Notes under the pieces: generated by a model | What the model saw: only the letters and a program-made list of their open reading frames with translations | The model's database searches: none | Told to the model about the DNA's origin: nothing | Translations under genes and position numbers: made by a program | In this document: one piece after another, positions 41,168 to 48,836 of the stretch | How positions within the stretch are numbered: the stretch's first letter is position 1 | How the letters are laid out: every line of letters begins with the position of its first letter | Source: Ruminococcus flavefaciens | GTDB taxonomy: Bacteria > Bacteroidota > Bacteroidia > Bacteroidales > P3 | DNA length: 64,000 nt | NCBI GenBank assembly: GCA_023667315.1 | Contig: JAMPAI010000004.1 | Coordinates: 1-64,000 of the forward strand | Direction of reading: 5' to 3'

Positions 41168-42217
41168 ATGAAGCACGTGTTTTTTGTCCAGTCTCCCATT
41201 ACCTATTTGGCTATGTTGGGGGTTCTCTGCAATAGGCGGATTGAAGAGAAAGACGTTGTTGTTTTTTCGAATTGGAAGTATTCTCAATCGGTCGTCCCTT
41301 TTGTTTTCATAGAGGGGCGTTCATGGAAGGATTTGTTTAGGAATCCGTCGAAGTTTCTGAACAATGCCCGTTATAACGACAATCGGTTGAACAGGCTGAC
41401 TGGAGGCGATAAGTTCCAGCTATATGTGCCCGCATTCAGTGGTTCTGTGGATAGGTTTGCGGCAACGCATAGGAATTGTGCCGGCATTCACTTTATGGAA
41501 GAGGGCTTGTCGTCCTATGTGCCGGAACTCCCTTTCTACTTCTACAACACCCGGCACCTTTCGCTCGCAAAGACAAGATACGTTTCCTTTAAGGATAAAG
41601 TGGAAGATATGTTTAAAGTGCTGAGGGGATATAGCTTTGCCATGCATTCCCTTCCGTTCATTTACAATGCGACCTTTGGCATGCAGGGGGTTTCTTATTT
41701 CGGGTTCGGGGAAGATGTCTTTCCAGGTTTTCCCCGGGAGAAAGTCTTTCGGCTGTCTTTTGAGGAAATCAGGGAAAGGTTTCATCCCGAATGCCATTAC
41801 GATTTGTCGGGCTCGGCTGTTTTGGCCACCTGCGGGTTGTTGGTGGATTTGGATATGTTCAAGGTGGACGCGGATAGGTATTTTAAGGCTATCGACGATT
41901 GCGTGCGGAGTTTGGCGGGTAAGAAAGTGTTTTTGCGCTTTCATCCTCATGAATCGCTTGCCGTGCGGAATAAAACGAAAGAACTTTTGAACGCCCATCA
42001 GTTGGATTATGCGGAGATTGGAGATCGGTCGATTATGGAAATTGAACTGTTGAATGCCAAGGATGTGGAGGTGTATGGTTTTGATTCCACTATGCAATAT
42101 TATGCGGCGATGTTCGGGCATAAATGTTTTTCTTTGTCGAACTACGTTTATGGCAGTTCAACTCCGGGAGATGTATTGCGGAAGGTGGTGCCGTTCTTTA
42201 ATCAGAATATCGGATAA
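41168..42217 (+). CDS. Candidate sialyltransferase-like nonulosonate transferase
   Basis: A 349-residue protein with a GT-B layout and three motifs shared by bacterial sialyltransferases of GT52/GT38/GT80 type: a D/E-D/E-G motif (E111-E112-G113, HFMEEGLSSY), an HP motif (H259-P260, KVFLRFHPHESL) and a Ser/Thr motif (S307-T308, YGFDSTMQYYAAMFG). The start KHVFFVQSPITYLAMLGVL is like polysialyltransferase-type proteins. Next to a complete CMP-pseudaminic acid operon it is a good candidate for the transferase that adds pseudaminic acid to the glycan. The donor is inferred from context. Confidence 0.7.
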   Translation: MKHVFFVQSPITYLAMLGVLCNRRIEEKDVVVFSNWKYSQSVVPFVFIEGRSWKDLFRNPSKFLNNARYNDNRLNRLTGGDKFQLYVPAFSGSVDRFAATHRNCAGIHFMEEGLSSYVPELPFYFYNTRHLSLAKTRYVSFKDKVEDMFKVLRGYSFAMHSLPFIYNATFGMQGVSYFGFGEDVFPGFPREKVFRLSFEEIRERFHPECHYDLSGSAVLATCGLLVDLDMFKVDADRYFKAIDDCVRSLAGKKVFLRFHPHESLAVRNKTKELLNAHQLDYAEIGDRSIMEIELLNAKDVEVYGFDSTMQYYAAMFGHKCFSLSNYVYGSSTPGDVLRKVVPFFNQNIG

Positions 42218-42233
42218 TTAAACGTTTGAATAG

Positions 42234-42836
42234 ATGCTTTCGATACTTTCGCGGGTAAATTCCATTTTTCATACGCTGTTTGTGTATCCGTTCCGGTTCA
42301 GGCATTTTGGGCGCAGGAGCAAGTTGGTGGCGCCCTTGCGTCTGGATGGAACCCGGAATATAAGTGTTGGTGATGGCGTGTATGTAGGACATTCGGTATG
42401 GTTGGGGGCCCTTCCTCCAAGCCCCCCCCCCCACACACACACACCCACACACACCACCACACCATTGTTGCAGATTGGCGATGGCTGCCGTATCGGCAAT
42501 TTCAATCACATTTACGCCGTGAGAAAAATTGTGATAGAGAATGATGTGCTTACGGCTGACAAGGTTTGTATCCTGGACAGCCGTCACGGTTTTGAGGATA
42601 TAAATACGCCGATATGGAAACAGCCGGTGGAACCGTTGGCCGAAGTGAGGATTGGCGAGGGTTCGTGGTTGGGCGAACATGTCTGCGTATTGGGGGCTTC
42701 GGTGGGCAGGCATTGCGTTATCGGGGCGAATTCGGTGGTGACCCATGATATTCCGGATTACTCGGTGGCGGTGGGAATGCCGGCGAGAATCGTTAAAAAG
42801 TTTAACTTTGAAGCCCATAGATGGGAAAAAATATGA
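42234..42836 (+). CDS. Left-handed beta-helix acyltransferase with internal low-complexity tract
   Basis: A 200-residue hexapeptide-repeat acyltransferase of the WbbJ/maa type, which probably acetylates a glycan sugar. Repeats lie at about 44-60 (ISVGDGVYVGHSVWLG), 80-105 (IGDGCRIGNFNHIYA) and 150-185 (IGEGSWLGEHVCVLGASVG, VIGANSVVTHDIPDYSVAVG). The likely catalytic His is in LDSRHGFEDI. Residues 61-78 (PPSPPPHTHTPTHTTTPL) are encoded by an 11-C run and CA/CCA repeats and replace a short coil between repeats. The frame is open with the present tract; a one-base change would stop the protein early. It starts 16 bases after the previous gene. Confidence 0.85.
   Translation: MLSILSRVNSIFHTLFVYPFRFRHFGRRSKLVAPLRLDGTRNISVGDGVYVGHSVWLGALPPSPPPHTHTPTHTTTPLLQIGDGCRIGNFNHIYAVRKIVIENDVLTADKVCILDSRHGFEDINTPIWKQPVEPLAEVRIGEGSWLGEHVCVLGASVGRHCVIGANSVVTHDIPDYSVAVGMPARIVKKFNFEAHRWEKI
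42422..42470 (+). repeat. Poly-C and CA-rich simple-sequence tract inside a coding sequence
   Basis: Eleven C residues (42422-42432) are followed by repeats of CA, a short CCC, more CA and three CCA units. Such homopolymer and dinucleotide tracts slip during replication and can switch genes on and off. It lies in the acyltransferase gene at codons 61-78. Confidence 0.9.
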
Positions 42837-43666
42837 AGATACTGATAACTGGAGCGAACGGCTACATCGGAAGCCATGTGGTGAAGCGATTGCTTGACAA
42901 AGGGCATGAAGTGGCGGCTTGCGATGTGCGGATGGAAAACGTGGATGAACGGGCCCGGAAGCTGGAATGTGATATTTTCGGCGAAGGAGTCGGGACGGAT
43001 ATTTTCCGTGCAGTCGGTTCTCCGGACGTTTGCCTGCATCTGGCATGGCGGGATGGATTCGTGCATAACTCGGATAGGCATATTGCTGATTTGTCGAAGC
43101 ATTACACCTTTCTGACCTCCATGGTAAATGGTGGATTGCGGCATTTGGCCGTGATGGGTACCATGCACGAGGTAGGCTACCACGAAGGCTCCATCGATGA
43201 GAATACGCCTTGCAATCCCCAATCCCTCTACGCGGTTGCCAAAAACACCTTGCGTCAGGCGTTGTCCCTCTTTCTGAAGGATAAGGAATGTGTCTTTCAA
43301 TGGCTCCGCGGCTTTTATATCTATGGCGACGATGCCAGGAACCATTCCGTATTCACCAAGCTGCTGGAGGCGGACAAGGCGGGTAAACAGGAATTTCCTT
43401 TCACAACCGGGAAAAATCAATACGATTTCATGTCGGTGAATGAGTTGGCGGCGCAGATAGCGGCAGTACTCCTGCAGGAGAAAGTCAACGGCATCATCAA
43501 CTGCTGTACGGGGCATCCGGTTTCGTTGGCCGAAATGGCCGAGCGTTTTATTCGGGAAAACGGCTTGCGGATAAAGCTCAAGTACGGGGCCTATCCGGAC
43601 AGGCCTTATGATTCGCCCTGTATATACGGAGACAGCGCCAAAATTCGGCAAATCCTTCAAGCGTAG
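42833..43666 (+). CDS. NAD-dependent sugar epimerase/dehydratase (extended SDR)
   Basis: About 277 residues from the ATG at 42833, which overlaps the acyltransferase stop as ATGA; an ATG at 42821 is also in frame. It has the cofactor motif LITGANGYIGSHVVKRLL at the N-terminus and the catalytic Y133-x3-K137 in QSLYAVAKNTL. The order with LHLAWRDGF and MGTMHEVGY is like the GalE/RfbD-type epimerases or reductases acting on nucleotide sugars. The substrate cannot be told. It follows from the context that it supplies a sugar for the same glycan. Confidence 0.82.
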   Translation: MKILITGANGYIGSHVVKRLLDKGHEVAACDVRMENVDERARKLECDIFGEGVGTDIFRAVGSPDVCLHLAWRDGFVHNSDRHIADLSKHYTFLTSMVNGGLRHLAVMGTMHEVGYHEGSIDENTPCNPQSLYAVAKNTLRQALSLFLKDKECVFQWLRGFYIYGDDARNHSVFTKLLEADKAGKQEFPFTTGKNQYDFMSVNELAAQIAAVLLQEKVNGIINCCTGHPVSLAEMAERFIRENGLRIKLKYGAYPDRPYDSPCIYGDSAKIRQILQA

Positions 43667-43668
43667 TA

Positions 43669-44694
43669 ATGGACATGGCAAAGGTTTTGATTATATCGAG
43701 TCCCTTTTTCGGCTATCAGGAGAGCGTGGGGCGGGCTTTTTCCGCCTTGGGGCATGAGGTGCGGATTGAAACCTACGACGAACCGATACATCCGTTCAAG
43801 GGGTGGCTCCGTTGGCGGCACAAACTGGTGAGAGACAAGGAACGTCTGCGCGCCGGGAGCCGCGCCCGATACGATGCGTATATCAAGGAAGTTTACGATA
43901 CGTATCGGCCGGATATCGTTTTCAGTTATAACGGCACCATTCTTTTAGATGAGCGCCTGGACTATTTCCGTCAAAAGTCCAAAGTGATTTTGTGGATGTA
44001 CGATAGCGTGTTGCGCCCCGACAGGGAGCGTTGCAAGTTGCATATCGACCATGCCGATGCCGTTTTTTGCTTCGAGCAGAAAGATGTGGATTATTATGCC
44101 TCCATCGGCAAGAAGGCTTACTTTTTGCCCTTGGCCTGCGATACATCGGTCTATTACTCCATAGCGGGGAGGTCGAAAGACATAGACATTCTGTTTGTGG
44201 CCACCATCTATACCAGCCCCAAGCGGATAGCCTTGCTGCATAGTCTTGTGAATCGTTTTCCCGAAGCAAAGATCTTGATATACGGAGCATATAAGCCTTA
44301 TTTCAAGAATCCTGTCAAATGGTTGTTCCGGGAAAAACGCCATATCTACAAAAATGTGAATATCCCTCCCGAGAAGGTGAATGAATTGTTCAGCCGGAGC
44401 AAGGTGGCGTTGAATATCCATCATGCACAGACTTTTTGCGGAGCCAACCAGCGGCTGTTCGAGGCTTGCGGGGCGGGAGCCTATCAGGTTTGCGACTACA
44501 ATCCGTATATCGCGTCCCTGTTCGCGAACGGAGAGGTCGGTCTGTACCGGACGGAGGAAGAAATGCTGCGGGAAGTGGATTATGCCCTGCATCATGATAT
44601 GACGCGGCAGGCTTCGGCGGCGCACGACATCATTATGAACGGACATACCTTCGAGAAGCGGGTGGAGGAGATGTTGAGGGTAATAGGACAGTAG
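43669..44694 (+). CDS. CgeB-family glycosyltransferase
   Basis: A 341-residue protein resembling CgeB/DUF3880-type transferases. The N-terminal half carries PDIVFSYNGTILLDERLDYF and VILWMYDSVLRPDRERC, and the C-terminal half has VALNIHHAQTFCGANQRLFEACGAGAYQVCDY, the pattern of the family's donor site (N-x-R-x-F-E-x2-xCG). It begins two bases after the epimerase stop. No signal peptide, so it acts in the cytoplasm at the membrane. Acceptor and sugar unknown. Confidence 0.82.
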   Translation: MDMAKVLIISSPFFGYQESVGRAFSALGHEVRIETYDEPIHPFKGWLRWRHKLVRDKERLRAGSRARYDAYIKEVYDTYRPDIVFSYNGTILLDERLDYFRQKSKVILWMYDSVLRPDRERCKLHIDHADAVFCFEQKDVDYYASIGKKAYFLPLACDTSVYYSIAGRSKDIDILFVATIYTSPKRIALLHSLVNRFPEAKILIYGAYKPYFKNPVKWLFREKRHIYKNVNIPPEKVNELFSRSKVALNIHHAQTFCGANQRLFEACGAGAYQVCDYNPYIASLFANGEVGLYRTEEEMLREVDYALHHDMTRQASAAHDIIMNGHTFEKRVEEMLRVIGQ

Positions 44695-44720
44695 CGTGGA
44701 AAAATACATTCTCTAAGGAG

Positions 44721-46217
44721 ATGACTACGGGTAATTTAAAGAACAAGACGGCGAAAGGCTTGCTTTGGGGCGGATTCGGTGCAGTGATGCTGCAATTCAT
44801 GAGTCTCGTTTTCGGCATCTTCTTGGCGCGCTTGCTCAATGCGGAGGATTATGGAATCGTTGGCTTGCTGGCCATATTCAGCCAGCTGGCGGCTACCTTT
44901 TGCGAAAGCGGTTTCACAAAAGCCTTGGTGAATCGCCCCGGTCTTCGGCACAAGGACTACAATGCGGTTTTCTGGTTCAGCCTTGCGATGGGGGTGGTGT
45001 GTTATGTCGTTTTGTTTTTCTGCGCCCCTCTGATTGCCCGTTTTTACAATGAGCCGCGTTTAACGGCCTTGTCGCGCTACGCCTTTTTGTATGTGTTGTT
45101 TTCTTGTTTGAGTGTGGTTCCCTTGGCCTATATGCTTAAGACGTTGATGGTAAAGCAACGTACTTTGGTCATGTGGATATGTTTGGCGGTATCGAATATA
45201 GTGGGAATCTTTTTGGCTTTTCGTGGCTTTGCCCATTGGGGCATCGTTACGCAAAATTTGATATACAGTGCCTTGAATATGGTTCTGTGTTATGTCTATT
45301 CCGGTTGGCGGCCCACCCTTGGCTTTTCCATGAAACCCTTGCGCGAAATGTTCTCCTATAGCGTTAAGTTATTGGGAACGGCTGTTTTGACCATCGTCAA
45401 CAATAACCTGTTCACTATATTCTTGGCCAAGTTCTTTTCGGTGAAGTTGGTGGGGAACTATAATCAGGCCAATAAGTGGAGTACGATGGGGTATTCCCTT
45501 GTGGCAACCACGATTGCGAATGTTACGCAACCGGTGTTGGCCTCTATCGATGTGGTTGCGGAACGCGAGAGGTATTATGCCGCCTTTCGGAAATTGGTTC
45601 GTTTTACAGCCTTTGTGGTTTTTCCCATTATGTTTGGGCTTGCATTCATTGCCCGTGAGTTTATTGTGATACTGATTACCGACAAGTGGTTAAGAAGTGC
45701 GGAGATGTTGAGTATTTTGGCGGTAGGGCATGCTTTTTTTGTAATGACCAGGGTCTTTTCGGATGTATTGGCCGAGAGGGGGCGTTCCGACCGATATCTG
45801 CTGGTGTCGGCAGTTTCGGGGGGATTGCAGATATTAAGCCTTTTCCTATTGCATCCGTTCGGTATTCGGGTAATGTTGCTTTCGGGCGTGATTATTCAGT
45901 TGCTGGCTTTTTTCTTTTGGTATTTTTATGTTTGGAAGGAGGTGGGGTATAGATTGTGGCATCTCGTAGGTGATGTGTTTTCGTATGCGGGCATTGCATC
46001 GATAGCTCTCGGTATTGCATATTTATTGCTTATCTGGATGGGGGTTACGAATATATATCTTTCCATCGTATTGAAAGTGTTGATGGTGTCGGCTTTGTAT
46101 ATGGGAGGCTTGTATATAACCAAATCTGTGATGTTACGGGAATCTTGTCAGTATATGAAAGGGATTTTGCACTCGGTTTGGAATCGGTGTGGACGAGGAA
46201 AGGAAAAACTTTCGTAA
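44721..46217 (+). CDS. Polysaccharide/O-glycan flippase (Wzx-like, MOP superfamily)
   Basis: A 498-residue membrane protein with 12-14 predicted helices, starting NLKNKTAKGLLWGGFGAVML and continuing FGIFLARLLNAEDYGIVGLLAIF, the usual MATE/PST-like opening. By family it moves lipid-linked glycan units across the inner membrane. It sits in the middle of the glycosyltransferase run, with 26 bases to the CgeB gene. No Wzy polymerase is seen in the window, so the glycan may be short (for example an O-glycan or S-layer glycan) or polymerised by a gene elsewhere. Confidence 0.9.
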   Translation: MTTGNLKNKTAKGLLWGGFGAVMLQFMSLVFGIFLARLLNAEDYGIVGLLAIFSQLAATFCESGFTKALVNRPGLRHKDYNAVFWFSLAMGVVCYVVLFFCAPLIARFYNEPRLTALSRYAFLYVLFSCLSVVPLAYMLKTLMVKQRTLVMWICLAVSNIVGIFLAFRGFAHWGIVTQNLIYSALNMVLCYVYSGWRPTLGFSMKPLREMFSYSVKLLGTAVLTIVNNNLFTIFLAKFFSVKLVGNYNQANKWSTMGYSLVATTIANVTQPVLASIDVVAERERYYAAFRKLVRFTAFVVFPIMFGLAFIAREFIVILITDKWLRSAEMLSILAVGHAFFVMTRVFSDVLAERGRSDRYLLVSAVSGGLQILSLFLLHPFGIRVMLLSGVIIQLLAFFFWYFYVWKEVGYRLWHLVGDVFSYAGIASIALGIAYLLLIWMGVTNIYLSIVLKVLMVSALYMGGLYITKSVMLRESCQYMKGILHSVWNRCGRGKEKLS

Positions 46218-46226
46218 CTTGACGGG

Positions 46227-47171
46227 ATGATGGATTTAAAAAATAAGATGGCAATGGAAACACGGGTCAAACTGTCTTTAATTATCTGTACATACAATAG
46301 ATGCAAGTATATCTATCGTACATTGGAAAAAATAGCCTGCAATGATTTTCCGTATGATAGGTATGAAGTCGTATTGGTGAACAATAAGAGTACAGACGCA
46401 ACGGCCGAAGAATGTACGCGGTTTAACCGCGATTATCCCCAAGTGGATTTCCGCTATTTTGTTGAATTGCAGCAGGGCCTGTCGTATGCGCGCAATAGGG
46501 GGATTGCGGAATCTCGGGGAGAGGTCTTGATTTTTTTGGATGATGATGCCTTTGTTTGCCCGGATTACTTGCAGAAAATGCAGCGTTATCTGGAGCAATA
46601 CCCCGAAATGAGGGCGTTTGGCGGGAAAATCGATCCGTATTACGAGTCGGGTGTGGCGCCGGAGTGGATGAGCAAGTGGAGTTATTCGTGGGTCTCGGCA
46701 CTTGACAAGGGGAAGAAGGTTTGCACTTTTAAAAATAAGGAATTTCCTATTGGGGCCAATATGGGTATGTATCGTGCCTTAATGGATGAATGTGGGGGGT
46801 TCAATACGAATTTAGGAAGAACGGGCAGTAATCTGATGGGAGGGGAGGAAAAAGATTTATTCAACCGTTTGCGTGCGTTTGGGTATGCGTTGTTTTATCT
46901 GCCGGAAATATCGGTGGAGCACTGCATACCGGCAAGCCGGTTGACGCGGGATTTTATTGGGCGATTGGCTACCGGTGTAGGTAAGAGTGAGAGAATCCGC
47001 ACCCAAAACATATCTCGGGAGGCCTTCTATAAAAGGTGCTTTTCGGAAATGATAAAATGGGGAGGGACGTGTGTTCTGTGGGTTGCCTTTTTGCTGAAGG
47101 CTTGTGTGGGTAAGGGAAATATCCTGTTCTTTTTTCGATATCGTGTAACGCGAGGACTTTTAGGAAAATAG
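46227..47171 (+). CDS. Glycosyltransferase family 2
   Basis: A 314-residue GT-A transferase. It has LSLIICTYNRCKYIYRTLEKI (about 13-33), the metal-binding run FLDDDAFVCPDY (about 105-116) and GGEEKDLFNRLRAFGYALFYLPE near residue 210, typical of the family's ED-x-L/F region. The C-terminal 60 residues include a hydrophobic helix (GTCVLWVAFLLKACVG) that may bind the membrane. It starts nine bases after the flippase. Donor and acceptor cannot be named. Confidence 0.85.
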   Translation: MMDLKNKMAMETRVKLSLIICTYNRCKYIYRTLEKIACNDFPYDRYEVVLVNNKSTDATAEECTRFNRDYPQVDFRYFVELQQGLSYARNRGIAESRGEVLIFLDDDAFVCPDYLQKMQRYLEQYPEMRAFGGKIDPYYESGVAPEWMSKWSYSWVSALDKGKKVCTFKNKEFPIGANMGMYRALMDECGGFNTNLGRTGSNLMGGEEKDLFNRLRAFGYALFYLPEISVEHCIPASRLTRDFIGRLATGVGKSERIRTQNISREAFYKRCFSEMIKWGGTCVLWVAFLLKACVGKGNILFFFRYRVTRGLLGK

Positions 47172-47180
47172 AATTGCAAT

Positions 47181-48335
47181 ATGAACAACTTGGTCTGCCT
47201 GAGTCTTTGGCAGTTGAGCAAACGTCAGCGCCGTATCGGAAAGGGAAAAGGGGTGATGAAGGCCTTGGTTAAAGGGCTTTTGCGCAATGAGTGTTATAAA
47301 CCACAAACGGTGGAGCAGGCAAGGGAAATCCTATCGGCTGTTTGTCCCGATAAACATTCTTCGGCTATCTGTGAGAATAAAATACTGCCTCCTGAAGCGG
47401 ATTTGATGATTATTATGCCGGTTTACAAGGTTGAACGGTATTTAGAGAAGGCTATACGCTCTGTATTGGAACAAGAAACGCGCTATAGTTTCCGGCTTGT
47501 AATTGTCAATGATGGTTCGCCCGATAATAGTTCTGCAATTATAAAACGCTATGAAGGAGACAGTCGTGTAAAAGTTATCGACAAGGAAAACGGAGGAGTG
47601 GCAAGTGCCCGCAATTTGGCATTGTCTGAAATTTCAGCCAGATACATAACTTTTGTGGATTCGGACGATGCTTTGCCGCAAGGGGCGATAGAGGCGCTTA
47701 TGGAACGCACCGTTTCTTGCAATGCCGATATATCGACGGGGAATTTTGTGTGGGTCTATAAGAACGGACGGCGGAAATATTCGCAAATTCACCAGAGGGA
47801 CTGCCATAATAACCCCATTCCGTTGCCTACGTTCGCATGGGGAAAAGTTTTTAAGGCGGAGCTTTTTGAGCGGATGCATTTCCCTGATTATTGGTACGAG
47901 GATACGTTCTATATGTTTTTGATTTATCCGCTTGCCGACAGCATGGCAACGGTAAGCGATTTTACCTACGAATATCTCGTAAATCCCAATGGCTACAGCC
48001 ATGTGGATTGGAAAGCGAAAAGAAGGGTGGAGGCTGTTTATTTGGTGGAACAGGTGCTGAAAGATGCGGAAACTGTTCGTGGGGGGGTGATATACAGTGA
48101 GTTACAAAAGAAACGATATGTGTATGAACGTTTTCTGAGCAATTTGCGTGTCGTTTTTTCCCGTACCTTGTTTTTGGGAGAGGAGGTGAGACGGGCTGTG
48201 TTCACGGTGAATTTACATCTATTCAAAACCTACTTTGCGGACATGACAACCGACAACGTGTATTTGAAACATTTTGAACAGTCCTTGCGCAACAAGGACT
48301 ATAAGGCCTATTTGTTAGCCTGTTTTACGGCTTAA
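47181..48335 (+). CDS. Glycosyltransferase family 2 with N-terminal extension
   Basis: A 384-residue GT-A transferase. The catalytic domain starts at about residue 74 (LMIIMPVYKVERYLEKAIRS) and has the metal motif TFVDSDDALPQGAIEAL at about 155-171. About 70 residues precede it with a basic, helix-like composition, not seen in the neighbouring GT2; the family otherwise starts near its first strand. A later in-frame ATG (near 47256 or 47407) could be used instead. It follows the other GT2 by nine bases and closes the glycan locus. No terminator is obvious downstream. Confidence 0.82.
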   Translation: MNNLVCLSLWQLSKRQRRIGKGKGVMKALVKGLLRNECYKPQTVEQAREILSAVCPDKHSSAICENKILPPEADLMIIMPVYKVERYLEKAIRSVLEQETRYSFRLVIVNDGSPDNSSAIIKRYEGDSRVKVIDKENGGVASARNLALSEISARYITFVDSDDALPQGAIEALMERTVSCNADISTGNFVWVYKNGRRKYSQIHQRDCHNNPIPLPTFAWGKVFKAELFERMHFPDYWYEDTFYMFLIYPLADSMATVSDFTYEYLVNPNGYSHVDWKAKRRVEAVYLVEQVLKDAETVRGGVIYSELQKKRYVYERFLSNLRVVFSRTLFLGEEVRRAVFTVNLHLFKTYFADMTTDNVYLKHFEQSLRNKDYKAYLLACFTA

Positions 48336-48362
48336 ATTTATTGATGAAAATTCTCCGAAGCT

Positions 48363-48538
48363 CTCTACCGCCCCAGTACCCACTTCCAGGCGGGGAGTAT
48401 CTTTATTTTGTGTTCGGCGTTGGATAAGGCGTTCTCCAAAAGCTTGCCGTTGTCGTCGCTTTGCGGAAGCAGTACGGCACTGCGCAAGCCGTTGTCGATG
48501 CAGTAGTATTTCGGCAGGGCTTTCTGTTGTTTGCGTCT
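48363..48538 (-). pseudogene. Decayed C-terminal fragment of a DUF4143 ATP-binding protein
   Basis: On the minus strand a 58-codon frame ends at the TAG at 48365-48363. It contains PKYYCIDNGLRSAVL and NGKLLENAL, which match the DUF4143 region of the Bacteroidota ATPases that often read KYYxIDNGLRNA... and GKLLENxVF. It continues directly to HKIKILPAWKWVLGR, the usual C-terminus of those proteins. The start and the middle are missing. The 500-base gap between the GT2 gene and ppiD otherwise holds the tRNA, its promoter and terminators. Confidence 0.7.
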
Positions 48539-48541
48539 AAC

Positions 48542-48570
48542 AAAAAAGCCCCGGAAGAATCCGAGGCTTT
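48542..48570 (-). terminator. Terminator after tRNA-Val
   Basis: On the minus strand AAAGCCTCGG and CCGGGGCTTT form a 10-base stem with one wobble pair and a T run, directly after the tRNA 3' end. Confidence 0.82.
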
Positions 48571-48647
48571 GGTGGGAGTTGAGGGATTCGAACCCCCGAC
48601 CCTCTGCTTGTAAGGCAGACGCTCTGAACCAACTGAGCTAAACTCCC
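48570..48647 (-). tRNA. tRNA-Val (anticodon UAC)
   Basis: The minus strand folds as a standard cloverleaf: acceptor GGGAGTT/AACTCCC, D arm with AGCTCAGTTGG, anticodon loop CTTACAA with anticodon TAC, and T loop GGTTCGAATCC. Discriminator A is at 48573 and the 3' CCA (48572-48570) is encoded in the gene. It reads GUA and GUG valine codons. It is a single tRNA gene with its own promoter and terminator. Confidence 0.96.
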
Positions 48648-48664
48648 GTTCTCAAAAGAGGTTG

Positions 48665-48695
48665 CAAAGATACGACTGTTTTTTGAAATTGCAAA
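48665..48695 (-). promoter_or_regulatory. Promoter of tRNA-Val
   Basis: TTTG at 48695-48692 and TATCTTTG at 48672-48665 on the minus strand with a 19-base spacer, an exact match to the Bacteroidota consensus. It lies 18 bases upstream of the tRNA. Confidence 0.82.
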
Positions 48696-48783
48696 CTTTT
48701 GGCAAAATTTTTTCGCACTTTTTTTGGAAAATTTTTTGGATGAGGCTTGCAGCTATCTGTAGGGGTGATTCGGGAGACAACAA

Positions 48784-48817
48784 AAAAGCCTCGGTTCAGG
48801 CTTGAACCGAGGCTTTT
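48784..48817 (-). terminator. Terminator after the PpiD-like gene
   Basis: A perfect 15-base stem (48784-48798 with 48803-48817, core AAAAGCCTCGG) and a 4-base loop. T runs on the minus strand end the transcript 20 bases beyond the stop. Confidence 0.9.
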
Positions 48818-48836
48818 GCTATAAAACCGCTGGAGC

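Noticed and set aside
42421-42470. CRISPR or other repeat array
   Set aside because: The tract is a simple C and CA run with no spaced direct repeats. No CRISPR array or cas gene is seen anywhere in the window.
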